Origin: Pseudomonas sp. NFACC02
Lineage (GTDB): Bacteria; Pseudomonadota; Gammaproteobacteria; Pseudomonadales; Pseudomonadaceae
DNA length: 64,000 nucleotides
NCBI RefSeq assembly: GCF_900110765.1
Contig: NZ_FOEO01000021.1
Span: forward strand, 20,775-84,774
Direction: 5' to 3'
How positions within the stretch are numbered: the first letter of the stretch is position 1; each line of letters opens with the position of its first letter. Below are positions 43,130 to 52,070 of this stretch, piece after piece. Both the position numbers and the translations under genes were made by a program. A model generated the notes under the pieces. It did no database searches. It saw nothing but the letters and a program-made list of their open reading frames with translations, and was not told the origin of the DNA.

Positions 43130-44061
43130 GCAGCTTCTGGGTATTTCCGGGCCAGGGCGCGCAGCAGCCGGGCATGCTGCATACATTGCCCGCCGATCCT
43201 CTGGTGGGTGAATGCCTGCGCGAAGGCAGCGACGCGCTCAACGAACACGTGCTGGATCTGGATACGCCCGATGCGTTGCAGTCCACCCGGGCGGTTCAGT
43301 TGTGTTTGCTGATCGCCGGCGTCGCGTGTTCGCGGCTGCTCATGGCTCAGGGCAGCAAACCGGATTATGTGGCCGGCCTTTCGATTGGCGCCTACCCGGC
43401 GGCGGTCATTGCCGGTGCGTTGAGTTTCACCGATGCCGTGCGACTGGTGGCACTGCGCGGCGAATTGATGCAGAGCGCTTACCCCACGGGCTATGGCATG
43501 ACGGCGGTGGTCGGGCTGGATCAAGCCTCGGTCGAAAAGCTGGTGTCGCAGGTACACAGCCCGGCTACGCCGGTTTATCTCGCCAACATCAACGCCGACA
43601 ACCAGTTCGTCGTCGCTGGCAGTGATCAAGCGATGGCCCAAGTCGCAGCCCTGGCGAAAGAGCAGGGCGCCGCAACGGCCAAACGCCTGGCGGTCAGCGT
43701 GCCCTCGCATTGCGAGCTGTTGAGCGAGCCTGCGGAAACACTCGCGCAAGCGTTCGCGCAGGTTTCGGTTCAAGCGCCCACCTTGAGGTACCTGAGCGGC
43801 AGTACGGCCCGGCCCATTCTCCATGCCGACAAATTGCGTGACGACCTGGCGTTCAACATGTGCCGGGTCATCGACTGGCGCAGCACCGTGCAAACCGCCT
43901 ATGAACGTGGCGCACGTCTGCACATCGAATTGCCGCCCGGCACCGTGCTCACTGGGCTGGCGCGGCGCGTCTTTGAACAAGGATCCGCAGTCGCCTTCCA
44001 GGGCGCCCGGCTGGATACGCTGAGCGCACTGTCGCGAGAGGAGGAACGTCGCCACCCATAA
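43126..44061 (+). CDS. mdcH: MdcH, malonyl-CoA:ACP transacylase of malonate decarboxylase
   Basis: The 311-residue FabD-like acyltransferase primes holo-MdcC with malonyl. The FPGQGAQQPGM lead and nucleophile Ser86 in GLSIGAYPA are diagnostic, and the catalytic His lies in VSVPSHCELL. GTG at 43126 overlaps the mdcG stop; GAGG lies 10 bp upstream. Confidence 0.95.
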   Translation: MSSFWVFPGQGAQQPGMLHTLPADPLVGECLREGSDALNEHVLDLDTPDALQSTRAVQLCLLIAGVACSRLLMAQGSKPDYVAGLSIGAYPAAVIAGALSFTDAVRLVALRGELMQSAYPTGYGMTAVVGLDQASVEKLVSQVHSPATPVYLANINADNQFVVAGSDQAMAQVAALAKEQGAATAKRLAVSVPSHCELLSEPAETLAQAFAQVSVQAPTLRYLSGSTARPILHADKLRDDLAFNMCRVIDWRSTVQTAYERGARLHIELPPGTVLTGLARRVFEQGSAVAFQGARLDTLSALSREEERRHP

Positions 44062-44089
44062 CCGACTGCTGCTTTCGAAGGAACACAAA

Positions 44090-44128
44090 AACAACAACTT
44101 CGACGATGCAAACTGAGGGCAATAATAA
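44090..44128 (+). promoter_or_regulatory. Two AANAANAA motifs, candidate Hfq/Crc site ahead of mdcL
   Basis: AACAACAA at 44090-44097 and AATAATAA at 44121-44128 both fit the A-rich AANAANAA motif bound by Hfq with Crc in Pseudomonas catabolite repression. The second ends on the A of the mdcL start codon. Binding there would block translation of the malonate transporter when preferred carbon sources are present. The mapping is by eye. Confidence 0.55.
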
Positions 44129-44529
44129 TGATTATTTATGGTGTCGCGTTTCTGGCGTTCTGCACGCTGGTGGGTATCTCGATAGGCGAATATCTGGGCA
44201 AGCTGATCGGCGTCCCGGCCAACGTCGGTGGTGTCGGTATTGCCATGCTGCTGCTGATCGGCTTCGGGAGCTGGCTGAGCAAGCGTGGTTATCTGGACAG
44301 CAAGACCGCTCAGGGCGTGGAATTCTGGAGCGCAATCTACATCCCAATCGTAGTCGCCATGGCCGCGCAGCAAAACGTCTATGGCGCATTGAAGGGTGGC
44401 CCGATGGCAATCATCGCAGGCACCCTGGCTGTCGCCATTTCCTTTCTGTTGGTTCCGGTGCTGACCCGTATTGGTCAAAAAAAGCCTGAGGCCGATGTCG
44501 TTGTTCCTTCCACCAAGACCGCAGGGTGA
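44128..44529 (+). CDS. mdcL: MdcL/MadL, malonate transporter small subunit
   Basis: The 133-residue membrane protein with about four helices starts MIIYGVAFLAFCTLVGISIGEYLG and matches MadL. With MdcM it forms the malonate:sodium or malonate:proton symporter. GAGGG lies upstream. The coding end overlaps the next gene's possible GTG start by 4 bp. Confidence 0.94.
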   Translation: MIIYGVAFLAFCTLVGISIGEYLGKLIGVPANVGGVGIAMLLLIGFGSWLSKRGYLDSKTAQGVEFWSAIYIPIVVAMAAQQNVYGALKGGPMAIIAGTLAVAISFLLVPVLTRIGQKKPEADVVVPSTKTAG

Positions 44530-44534
44530 TCAGC

Positions 44535-45299
44535 ATGTATGACGCCATTTTGAAAGCTATCAACGGATACGGTCTGGTGAGTGGATTCGCGGTCATCGGC
44601 ATCACCATGTGGGTGTCGTACTGGATCTCCAATACGTTTACCAAGGGACGTCTGCACGGTTCGGCAATCGCCATTATTCTTGGACTTGCACTGGCATATG
44701 TCGGTGGCGCTGTCACTGGCGGGCAGAAAGGTATCGTTGATCTACCGCTGCTCTCGGGTATAGGGCTATTAGGCGGTGCGATGCTGCGTGATTTCGCCAT
44801 CATCGCTACCGGCTTTGGCGTGAGCGTCAATGAGCTAAAGCGTGCGGGGTATGTGGGTGTGTTCTCGCTCTTTGTGGGCGTGGGAACGTCGTTTGTGGCG
44901 GGTGTCGGTGTAGCGATGGCGTTCGGTTACACAGACGCAGTCAGCCTCACCACCATCGGCGCGGGGGCGGTGACCTACATCGTCGGTCCGGTAACCGGCG
45001 CTGCTATTGGTGCAAGCTCCGAAGTCATGGCGCTTTCGATCGCTGCGGGGTTGATCAAAGCGATTCTGGTCATGGTCGTAACGCCGTTCGTAGCGCCAAT
45101 CATTGGACTCAACAACCCTCGTAGTGCGGTGATCTTCGGCGGGTTGATGGGCACCTCAAGTGGTGTGGCGGGCGGCCTGGCGGCTACCGATCCGAAGCTC
45201 GTGCCTTACGGTTGCCTCACGGCGGCTTTCTACACCGCATTGGGTTGCTTGTTGGGGCCTTCGCTGTTGTTCCTGATCATGCGCGGGATTTTGGGGTGA
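44535..45299 (+). CDS. mdcM: MdcM/MadM, malonate transporter large subunit
   Basis: The 254-residue integral membrane protein has about seven helices, with GSAIAIILGLALAYVGGAVTGGQKG and GPVTGAAIGASSEVMALSIAAG typical of MadM. ATG at 44535 (MYDAILKAINGYG) is preferred; a GTG three codons upstream overlaps mdcL. It ends the mdc operon; no intrinsic terminator is evident after it. Confidence 0.94.
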   Translation: MYDAILKAINGYGLVSGFAVIGITMWVSYWISNTFTKGRLHGSAIAIILGLALAYVGGAVTGGQKGIVDLPLLSGIGLLGGAMLRDFAIIATGFGVSVNELKRAGYVGVFSLFVGVGTSFVAGVGVAMAFGYTDAVSLTTIGAGAVTYIVGPVTGAAIGASSEVMALSIAAGLIKAILVMVVTPFVAPIIGLNNPRSAVIFGGLMGTSSGVAGGLAATDPKLVPYGCLTAAFYTALGCLLGPSLLFLIMRGILG

Positions 45300-45320
45300 T
45301 CTTGTTGGATATCTACGCAC

Positions 45321-45530
45321 CCGCTTTTGATTCTGGCCGAAGGCCGTAGCAACTGTCTTCCTCACGCTACATGTACAGCCTCTTCTGGAGGCTTGTGCAT
45401 GGCGTCGCGCGTTCGTCCGAGTGCGGCCCAGACCCTCGTAACCTCGGACTGCTCCTACAGGGAGCGCGGCGTTCCGAAGACTTGGGACGACGCTGACACT
45501 GTGGGAGCGAGCTTGCTCGCGAATGCGGTG
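45321..45530. repeat. REP-like remnants in the gap between mdcM and mdcR
   Basis: CGCTTTTGATTCTGGCCGAAGG at 45322, CTCCTACAGGGAGCGCGGCG at 45451 and GTGGGAGCGAGCTTGCTCGCG at 45500 are single REP-type units of different subclasses with no partners. The gap between the convergent mdcM and mdcR (45300-45557) holds no gene I can support. Confidence 0.65.
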
Positions 45531-45557
45531 GGTCATCGACCACCCACCAGGAACGCG

Positions 45558-46478
45558 TTAAACCTGCTCTAACCGGTTCGAATACATCCGGCACTCCGCC
45601 AATAAAGCCAGCAGATTGGGATCGCGCTCGCGGGCCTTCAGGAACACCAGGCCTATGTGCTGCTGCATGCGATAACGCGCTTGCAGCGGTATCAGGCGCA
45701 CGCGGTTCTCGTAGACGGCCGCGATTCTCCCCGGCAGCAGGGCGTACCCCACGCCTGAGCTGACCATGCTCAACAGCGTGAAGATGTCGTTGACCTGCAT
45801 CGCCACTTTCGGTTCGAACCCGGCCTGTTGAAACACCCTTGCGCCGTCACGGTGAGTGGCGAAGCCTTGGGTGAGGGTGATGAACGTCATCTCGCGCAGA
45901 TCGGCCAGGTCGACCTCGTTTTGTTGGGCGAAAGGAGAGTCGGCCGGCGTGGCCAGGAAGATATCGTCAGAGAACAGCGCCAGCTGCTCGCAGTCCGGAT
46001 CGTTCACGCTCTCGTTGAGCGACACCAGAATGGCGTCGACTTCCATGTTCTTCAGCTTGTAGAACAGGTCGATGTTCGAGCCCAGGATCAAATCGATGTT
46101 GAGTTCGCTGCGGCGGATCTTCAGTCCCATGATCAACTGCGGCACGGTTTTGACCGTCAGCGAGTACAACGCCCCGAGCTTGAAGCGCGCCGCCGAGAAT
46201 CCGGCCGCCGCGCGGGTTTGCTCGACCGTACTCAGCACCTCCTGCACCAGCTTCTGCGCGCGCTCTTCCAGCACATAAGCACTTTCCATCGGCGTCAGGT
46301 TGCGTCCTTCATGCTTGAACAGCGGGCAGCGCAGTGCACTTTCCAGTGAGTGAATGGCCCGATGAACGCTGACGGTGCTGGTCTGCAGCTCTGCGGCCGC
46401 ACGCGCCAGATTACCGGTGCGCATGAAGGCCAGGAAAATCTCCAGCTTCTTGAGCGTCAGCTCTTCGTCGATCTGCAT
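45558..46478 (-). CDS. mdcR: MdcR, LysR-type regulator of malonate genes
   Basis: The 306-residue protein has an N-terminal LysR helix-turn-helix (LKKLEIFLAFMRTGNLARAAAEL, HRAIHSLESALRCPLF) and a C-terminal effector-binding domain. It lies directly after the mdc operon and in the opposite direction, the MdcR position. LysR members usually activate their target with the substrate as inducer, here probably malonate or malonyl-CoA. Start 46478 (MQIDEELTLKKLEIF) is the family start. Confidence 0.92.
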   Translation of the reverse strand: MQIDEELTLKKLEIFLAFMRTGNLARAAAELQTSTVSVHRAIHSLESALRCPLFKHEGRNLTPMESAYVLEERAQKLVQEVLSTVEQTRAAAGFSAARFKLGALYSLTVKTVPQLIMGLKIRRSELNIDLILGSNIDLFYKLKNMEVDAILVSLNESVNDPDCEQLALFSDDIFLATPADSPFAQQNEVDLADLREMTFITLTQGFATHRDGARVFQQAGFEPKVAMQVNDIFTLLSMVSSGVGYALLPGRIAAVYENRVRLIPLQARYRMQQHIGLVFLKARERDPNLLALLAECRMYSNRLEQV

Positions 46479-46645
46479 CGTGTCGTTCCCGGCCCGCTTT
46501 CTTGTTCTTCGAGCGTTCGATTGTGCCGAAGTCGGAAAAGGCGTGCTGCATGAAATTCTCGTTAACACTGACACACCCGTTGCGCTTTTGGTCCATAAGC
46601 TGGAGCCTTGGCGTTTGTCAGTGCAACTGAGAGGGTTTTTAACGG

Positions 46646-47263
46646 ATGTACTACGGAGAAAAATTCAACGCCTGGACCCACCTCGTGGGTGCGGTGCTGG
46701 CGTCGATCGGCGCGGTCTGGCTGTTGGTGATCGCAAGTCTTACCGGTGATGTGTGGAAGATCGTCAGCGTTGCGGTGTATGGCGTCGCATTGGTGCTGTT
46801 GTACAGCGCATCGACGGTGTACCACAGCGTGCGTGGCCGGGCGAAGGTGATCATGCAGAAGGTTGATCATTTCTCGATCTATCTGCTGATTGCGGGCAGT
46901 TACACGCCGTTTTGTCTGGTGACCCTGCGCGGACCGTGGGGCTGGACGCTGTTCGGGATTGTCTGGGGCCTGGCGGTGATCGGCATGCTGCAGGAAATCA
47001 AGCCGCGTTCGGAGGCGCGGGTGATGTCCATCGTGATCTACGCGGTGATGGGCTGGATCGTGCTGGTAGCGGTCAAGCCGCTGATGGCCGCGCTGGGGAC
47101 AGCCGGGTTTACCTGGCTGGCACTGGGTGGCGTGCTGTATACCGTAGGGATCATCTTTTTTGCTTACGACAAACGTTTCCGCCACTGGCACGGCATCTGG
47201 CATCTGTTCGTCATTGCCGGGAGCCTGCTGCATTTCGTGGCGATCACGGTGTATGTGCTGTAA
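46646..47263 (+). CDS. Hemolysin III / YqfA family membrane protein
   Basis: The 205-residue protein has seven helices and the signature AWTHLVGAVLAS near the start, SASTVYHSVRGR, and IWHLFVIAGSLLHFVAI with His residues conserved in the PAQR/hemolysin III superfamily. Function in bacteria is poorly defined. The ATG at 46646 (MYYGEKFNAWTHL) is the only plausible start. It is divergent from mdcR. Confidence 0.92.
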   Translation: MYYGEKFNAWTHLVGAVLASIGAVWLLVIASLTGDVWKIVSVAVYGVALVLLYSASTVYHSVRGRAKVIMQKVDHFSIYLLIAGSYTPFCLVTLRGPWGWTLFGIVWGLAVIGMLQEIKPRSEARVMSIVIYAVMGWIVLVAVKPLMAALGTAGFTWLALGGVLYTVGIIFFAYDKRFRHWHGIWHLFVIAGSLLHFVAITVYVL

Positions 47264-47353
47264 CGCCTGAGACACGCTATTCGCTTCTGTGGAGGCGTTA
47301 CTCACTCTCGTTCCTGCTCACGCTGCTACAGCCTCAGGCTGTGCAGCGGCGAG

Positions 47354-48073
47354 TCAGAAATCCCCCCACAACTGCTGAGCCACGCTCAACGCCACGACCG
47401 GCGCGGTTTCTGTGCGCAATACACGAGGGCCAAGGCGGGCGGCGTGGAAGCCGGCATCTTGAGCCTGATCCACTTCGGCGTCGTTCAGCCCACCTTCCGG
47501 CCCGATCAGAAACGCGAGCGTCGCTGGCTTCTCATGGCTGACCAACGGCTCGGCCACCGGGTGCAGCACGAGCTTCAAATCGGCCTCGGTGTGTCTGAGC
47601 CAATCCGCGAGGGTGACCGGAGGATTGACCACGGGCACCACGGAACGACCGCACTGCTCGCAAGCGCTGATCGCGATCTGCTGCCAATGAGCCTGACGCT
47701 TCTCGGCGCGCTCGTCCTTGAGACGAACCTCGCAGCGTTCGCTGACGATCGGCGTGATCTGCGTGACGCCCAGCTCGGTGGCTTTCTGAATCGCCCAATC
47801 CATCCGCTCGCCGCGCGACAGGCCTTGGCCCAGATGGATCTGCAGCGTCGATTCGGCGAGACCCGGAAAGCTTTCGGTGACCTGCACCCGGACCTGCTTC
47901 TTGCCGACCTCCACCAGCGTGGCGCGGAACTCCATGCCCGAGCCGTCGAACAATTGCACCGCATCGCCCTCGGCCATGCGCAGTACCCGACCGATGTAAT
48001 GCGCCTGTGCTTCGGGCAATTCGTGTTCACCGAGGCTCAGGGTGGCGTCGATGAAGAAGCGGGAGAGTCTCAT
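47354..48073 (-). CDS. rsmE: RsmE, 16S rRNA (uracil-1498-N3)-methyltransferase
   Basis: The 239-residue SPOUT methyltransferase starts MRLSRFFIDATLSLGEHELPEAQAHYIGRVLRM and contains SERCEVRL and FLIGPEGGLNDAEVDQA, the conserved knot region. It methylates U1498 of 16S rRNA. The long upstream extension of the frame runs through a repeat and is rejected. It follows bioA in the same direction after 176 bp. Confidence 0.96.
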   Translation of the reverse strand: MRLSRFFIDATLSLGEHELPEAQAHYIGRVLRMAEGDAVQLFDGSGMEFRATLVEVGKKQVRVQVTESFPGLAESTLQIHLGQGLSRGERMDWAIQKATELGVTQITPIVSERCEVRLKDERAEKRQAHWQQIAISACEQCGRSVVPVVNPPVTLADWLRHTEADLKLVLHPVAEPLVSHEKPATLAFLIGPEGGLNDAEVDQAQDAGFHAARLGPRVLRTETAPVVALSVAQQLWGDF

Positions 48074-48119
48074 GGTCGGTTCTCTGAAAATATGTTGAAT
48101 ACAGCGCTGTCTTTGCTGA

Positions 48120-48217
48120 TCGTTCCCACGCTCCGCGTGGTAATGCATTCCGTGGCGCTCAGCGCCACACAGGCGGACGCAGAGCGACCAGACCGTCGTT
48201 CCCACGCGGAGCATGGA
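48120..48217. repeat. Inverted repetitive element (CGTTCCCACGC type)
   Basis: CGTTCCCACGCTCCGCGTGG, GTGGCGCTCAGCGCCAC and a second CGTTCCCACGCGGAGCATGG copy form a compact cluster of inverted repeats in the bioA-rsmE gap. This sequence class is common in Pseudomonas intergenic DNA. Confidence 0.75.
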
Positions 48218-48248
48218 AACCATCGGCCCAGGTTGTTGCGTATTTCAA

Positions 48249-49655
48249 TCAGCCCGGATCACGAAAATCCGGGTGGAAGTTCTCTCTCACCGCCACACTC
48301 ACACTGCTGCGTGTTGCGATGTCGATGCCTTCGCTTGCCACGTCGGCCAGAAAATCGATCTGCTCCGGTGTAATCACATAGGGCGGCAGGAAATACACCA
48401 CGCTACCCAGAGGACGAAGCAGCGCGCCACGGGTCAACGCATGCTCGAAGACTTTCAGGCCCCGGCGCTCTTGCCACGGATAAGCCGTCTTGCTCGCTTT
48501 GTCCTGAACCATCTCAATGGCGATGGCCATGCCGGTCTGACGCACTTCCGCGACATTCGGATGATCCGCCAGATGCGCGGTCGCGGTTTTCATTCGCTGG
48601 GCCAGCGCCTTGTTGTTCTCAATGACGTTGTCCTGCTCGAAGATGTCCAGCGTCGCGAGGGCGGCGGCGCAGGCCAGCGGGTTGCCGGTGTAACTGTGCG
48701 AATGCAGGAAGGCACGTAACGTCGGGTAGTCGTCATAAAACGCATCGTAGACGTCATCGGTGGTGATACACGCCGCCAACGGCAGGTAACCGCCGGTCAG
48801 CGCTTTGGACAGGCAGAGGAAGTCAGGCCGGATACCTGCTTGTTCGCAGGCAAACATGGTCCCGGTCCGACCGAAGCCGACCGCGATTTCGTCGTGAATC
48901 AGGTGTACCCCGTAACGATCACACGCCTCGCGCAGCAGTTTGAGGTAAATCGGGTCGTACATGCGCATGCCGCCCGCGCCCTGAATCAACGGCTCGATGA
49001 TGACCGCTGCAACGGTGTCGTGGTTATCGGCCAGCGTCTGCTCCATCACCGCAAACATCGTGCGGGTGTGTTCTTCCCAGCTGACGCCTTCGGGACGATG
49101 GTAGCAGTCAGGGCTTGGCACCTTGATGGTGTCGAGCAACAGGGCTTTGTAGGTTTCGGTGAACAGCGGCACATCACCCACCGACATCGCCGCCACGGTT
49201 TCGCCGTGGTAACTGTTGGTCAGCGTCACGTAGCGTTTCTTGTTCGGTTTGCCGCGATTGAGCCAGTAGTGGAAGCTCATTTTCAGCGCGACTTCGATGC
49301 AGGAGGAGCCATTATCGGCGTAGAAGCAACGCGTCAGCCCTTCAGGCGTCATCGCCACGAGGCGCTCGGACAGCTCGATGACGGGTTGATGACTGAAGCC
49401 GGCCAGAATCACGTGTTCCAGCTGATCGACCTGATCCTTGATCCGCTGGTTGATGCGTGGGTTGGCGTGGCCAAAAACGTTGACCCACCAGGAACTGACG
49501 GCGTCGAGGTAACGCTTGCCTTCGAAGTCCTCCAGCCAGACGCCTTCCCCGCGCTTGATCGGGATCAGCGGCAGGTTTTCATGGTCTTTCATCTGGGTGC
49601 AGGGATGCCACAGGACTTTCAGGTCGCGCTGCATCCACTGGTCGTTAAGGCCCAT
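48249..49655 (-). CDS. bioA: BioA, adenosylmethionine-8-amino-7-oxononanoate aminotransferase
   Basis: The 468-residue PLP aminotransferase converts KAPA to DAPA in biotin synthesis using SAM as amino donor. Conserved parts are SSWWVNVFGHANPRIN, DNGSSCIEVALKMSFHYW and LIHDEIAVGFGRTG, with PLP lysine Lys284 in CLSKALTGGY. AGGAG precedes ATG. No other bio gene is in the window, so it is a lone bioA as in many pseudomonads. Confidence 0.96.
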   Translation of the reverse strand: MGLNDQWMQRDLKVLWHPCTQMKDHENLPLIPIKRGEGVWLEDFEGKRYLDAVSSWWVNVFGHANPRINQRIKDQVDQLEHVILAGFSHQPVIELSERLVAMTPEGLTRCFYADNGSSCIEVALKMSFHYWLNRGKPNKKRYVTLTNSYHGETVAAMSVGDVPLFTETYKALLLDTIKVPSPDCYHRPEGVSWEEHTRTMFAVMEQTLADNHDTVAAVIIEPLIQGAGGMRMYDPIYLKLLREACDRYGVHLIHDEIAVGFGRTGTMFACEQAGIRPDFLCLSKALTGGYLPLAACITTDDVYDAFYDDYPTLRAFLHSHSYTGNPLACAAALATLDIFEQDNVIENNKALAQRMKTATAHLADHPNVAEVRQTGMAIAIEMVQDKASKTAYPWQERRGLKVFEHALTRGALLRPLGSVVYFLPPYVITPEQIDFLADVASEGIDIATRSSVSVAVRENFHPDFRDPG

Positions 49656-49887
49656 CGGTAATCTCCTGGTGACGACTCGCTCATCGCGAGGGCAAACAAT
49701 CGCGCAAGCCTATGCAATGCATCAAGCAGGGACAACCTTTAGCGCATTCTTTCATGCGCGGCGTGGCTGGAAACGCGCCGGACGGACATTGCTGGCGGGC
49801 CTTTCACGGCTGGCGTATCCTTCGCGCTCTTCGAAGAATCGGACAAGAAATCCGACAATTCCCCTGTTTCATTCCGGAGTTTGCTGA

Positions 49888-51693
49888 ATGCTTTCTGGTT
49901 GGCTGCGCGCCTGTGCGTTGGTGATGGTTGGGCTGGTCAGCGCTTCGGCGCTCGCCGTGGATAAACCGCATACGGCGATTGTCGTCGGTGGCGGTCTGGC
50001 AGGCCTTACGGCGGCTTACGAGCTGCAGAGCAAAGGCTGGCAAGTGACCCTGCTGGAAGCCAAACCGGCGGTGGGCGGCCGCTCCGGTCTGGCGGGCAGC
50101 GAATGGATCGGTAACGCTAAAGCGCAACCGGTGCTGAATCAGTATCTGGATCGCTTCAATCTCAAGCCTGTGCCCGCCCCTGAGTTCGTGCGGACACCGG
50201 GTTACCTGATCGATGGCGAGTATTTTTCGGCCGCGGATCTGGCGACCAGACAACCCGCCACCGCGGAAGCGATGAAACGCTACGAAACGGCGCTGAATGA
50301 CATGGCGCGCTCGATCACCGATCCGGAAAACCCGGCCGCCAACAGCACGCTGTTCGCGCTGGACCAGATCAACGTCGCCAACTGGCTGGACCGTCTGAAC
50401 CTGCCGCCGACCGCGCGTCAGTTGATCAACCAGCAAATCCGCACCCGTTATGACGAGCCTTCACGTCTGTCGCTGCTGTACTTTGCGCAGCAATCGCGGG
50501 TCAACCTCAACGTCGACGACCGTGACCGTCGTGCAGCGCGTCTGCCAGGCGGCAGCGCGGTGTTGGCGGAGGCGTTCGTCAAACAGCTGAAAGTAATCAA
50601 GACCAACTCGCCGGTTTCGGCCATCAATCAGGACAAGGACGGCGTGACCGTCAAGGTCGGGTCGGTGGGTTACGAGGCTGAGTACGTGGTGTTGGCGGTG
50701 CCGCTGCGTGCGTTGAGCAAGATTCAGCTGACGCCTGCGCTGGATGCCCAGCATCAGGGCGCGATCAAGAGCACCAACTACGGCTGGCATGACCAGATCA
50801 TGCTGAAGTTCAAGACACCGGTCTGGGACAGCAAGGCGCGGATGTCCGGCGAAATCTACAGCAACACCGGTCTGGGCATGCTGTGGATCGAACCCGCACT
50901 GAAAGGCGGCGCCAACGCGGTGATCAACCTCTCGGGTGACAACGCGCGAATCATGCAGGCCTTTGGTGACAAACAACTGGTGGATCAGGTGCTGATTCGC
51001 CTGCACGCGTTCTATCCGCAAGCACGCGGCGCGTTCACCGGCTACGAAATCCGTCGCTCCAGCGTCGATCCCTCCACCGGTGGCGCCTACCTGGCGTTCG
51101 GCCCGGGCCAGATCAGCAAATACTGGCGTCTGTGGGAAAGGCCTTTGCAACGCATAGCGTTTGCAGGTGAGCACACCGACAGCTTGTACCCAGGCACGCT
51201 GGAAGGCGCCCTGCGTACCGGTCAACGCGCAGCAGGTCAGGTCCAGGATCTGGCGGCAGGCAAGTCGTTCGAGCCTGTGAAGGTTGCTCCACCGAAAGCA
51301 CCTGAACCCGCCGCCAAAGAAAGCAGTGGTGGAATCGGTGCGTTCTTCTCGAACATGTTCGGCGGTTCCAAGCCTGAGCCAAAACCGGCCGAGAAAAAGC
51401 CAGAGCCTGCTCCGGCACCTGCGCCTGCTCCGACTCCGGTGACACCGCCGCCCGCCCCAGTGGTTGAGCCTGCCAAGCCTGCTGTTGTCGAGCCGGCGAA
51501 GAAGGCTCCGGCGAAGAAAGAGCCGAGCAAAAAAGAGTCGACCAAAAAAGAGCCTGTGAAAAAAGCCCCGGCTAAACCGGCCACAACGCACAAGGCACCG
51601 GCCAAGACCGATGCCACCAAGAAAGCGCCGGCAAAGCCTGCCGCTGACAAGACCGCCGCGCCAGCGGCTCCGGCAGCGGACAGCAAGAACTGA
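49888..51693 (+). CDS. Exported FAD amine oxidase with a Lys/Ala/Pro-rich tail
   Basis: The 601-residue protein has a hydrophobic export signal (MLSGWLRACALVMVGLVSASALA), a Rossmann FAD motif AIVVGGGLAGLTAAYELQS at about 30-48 and a C-terminal FAD motif FAGEHTDSLYPGTLEGALRTG. Residues from about 475 onward form a low-complexity tail: GAFFSNMFGGSKPEPKPAEK, a Pro/Ala section, then KKAPAKKEPSKKE-type repeats like those of histone H1 or AlgP. The amine oxidase core is a flavin monoamine oxidase type; its substrate is unknown. CCGGAG precedes the ATG, and a terminator follows at 51712. Confidence 0.88.
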   Translation: MLSGWLRACALVMVGLVSASALAVDKPHTAIVVGGGLAGLTAAYELQSKGWQVTLLEAKPAVGGRSGLAGSEWIGNAKAQPVLNQYLDRFNLKPVPAPEFVRTPGYLIDGEYFSAADLATRQPATAEAMKRYETALNDMARSITDPENPAANSTLFALDQINVANWLDRLNLPPTARQLINQQIRTRYDEPSRLSLLYFAQQSRVNLNVDDRDRRAARLPGGSAVLAEAFVKQLKVIKTNSPVSAINQDKDGVTVKVGSVGYEAEYVVLAVPLRALSKIQLTPALDAQHQGAIKSTNYGWHDQIMLKFKTPVWDSKARMSGEIYSNTGLGMLWIEPALKGGANAVINLSGDNARIMQAFGDKQLVDQVLIRLHAFYPQARGAFTGYEIRRSSVDPSTGGAYLAFGPGQISKYWRLWERPLQRIAFAGEHTDSLYPGTLEGALRTGQRAAGQVQDLAAGKSFEPVKVAPPKAPEPAAKESSGGIGAFFSNMFGGSKPEPKPAEKKPEPAPAPAPAPTPVTPPPAPVVEPAKPAVVEPAKKAPAKKEPSKKESTKKEPVKKAPAKPATTHKAPAKTDATKKAPAKPAADKTAAPAAPAADSKN

Positions 51694-52070
51694 CGGCTCG
51701 ATGCTGAATTGAAAAAGACGCGGTCACAGACCGCGTCTTTTTTTATCGGGCGAATAATCGGGCCATCTAGAGTGTTCATCTACGGATGGCTTTTTTTGAA
51801 GGCGTGAGTCCGCTCCCAAAAGCCGAGTTTCAATCGCTTAAGGTTTAGCGGGTGCATTGACCTCTACGTGAGCAAGCTCACAGAAAAGCAGGGGAGGCAC
51901 GTTCCATACGAAGTTCATAACGTTGGGTTAATCTGCCGTAGGAAAAAATAAGACAGGAAATTTCTATCGTATTTCCTGATATTTCAAAGCAAATTTTTGC
52001 GCTTTCTTTCGATAGGTAAACCGCTAGTCTTTCCACAGCTTTCACAGGCTGTATTTACAGGAACCGCACC
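51694..52070. other. 377-bp gap: terminator, then AT-rich cytochrome b561 upstream region
   Basis: The left part holds the terminator at 51712-51744. From 51780 to 52060 the sequence is AT-richer, including TATTTCCTGATATTTC at about 51970. No protein-coding frame with a ribosome binding site was found, and no promoter is called. Confidence 0.6.
51712..51744 (+). terminator. Rho-independent terminator after the amine oxidase gene
   Basis: AAGACGCGGTC pairs with GACCGCGTCTT across a 4-nt loop and is followed by seven T's. Confidence 0.92.

Noticed and set aside
51786..51848. 20-codon frame after the amine oxidase terminator
   Set aside because: No ribosome binding site and no sign of conservation.
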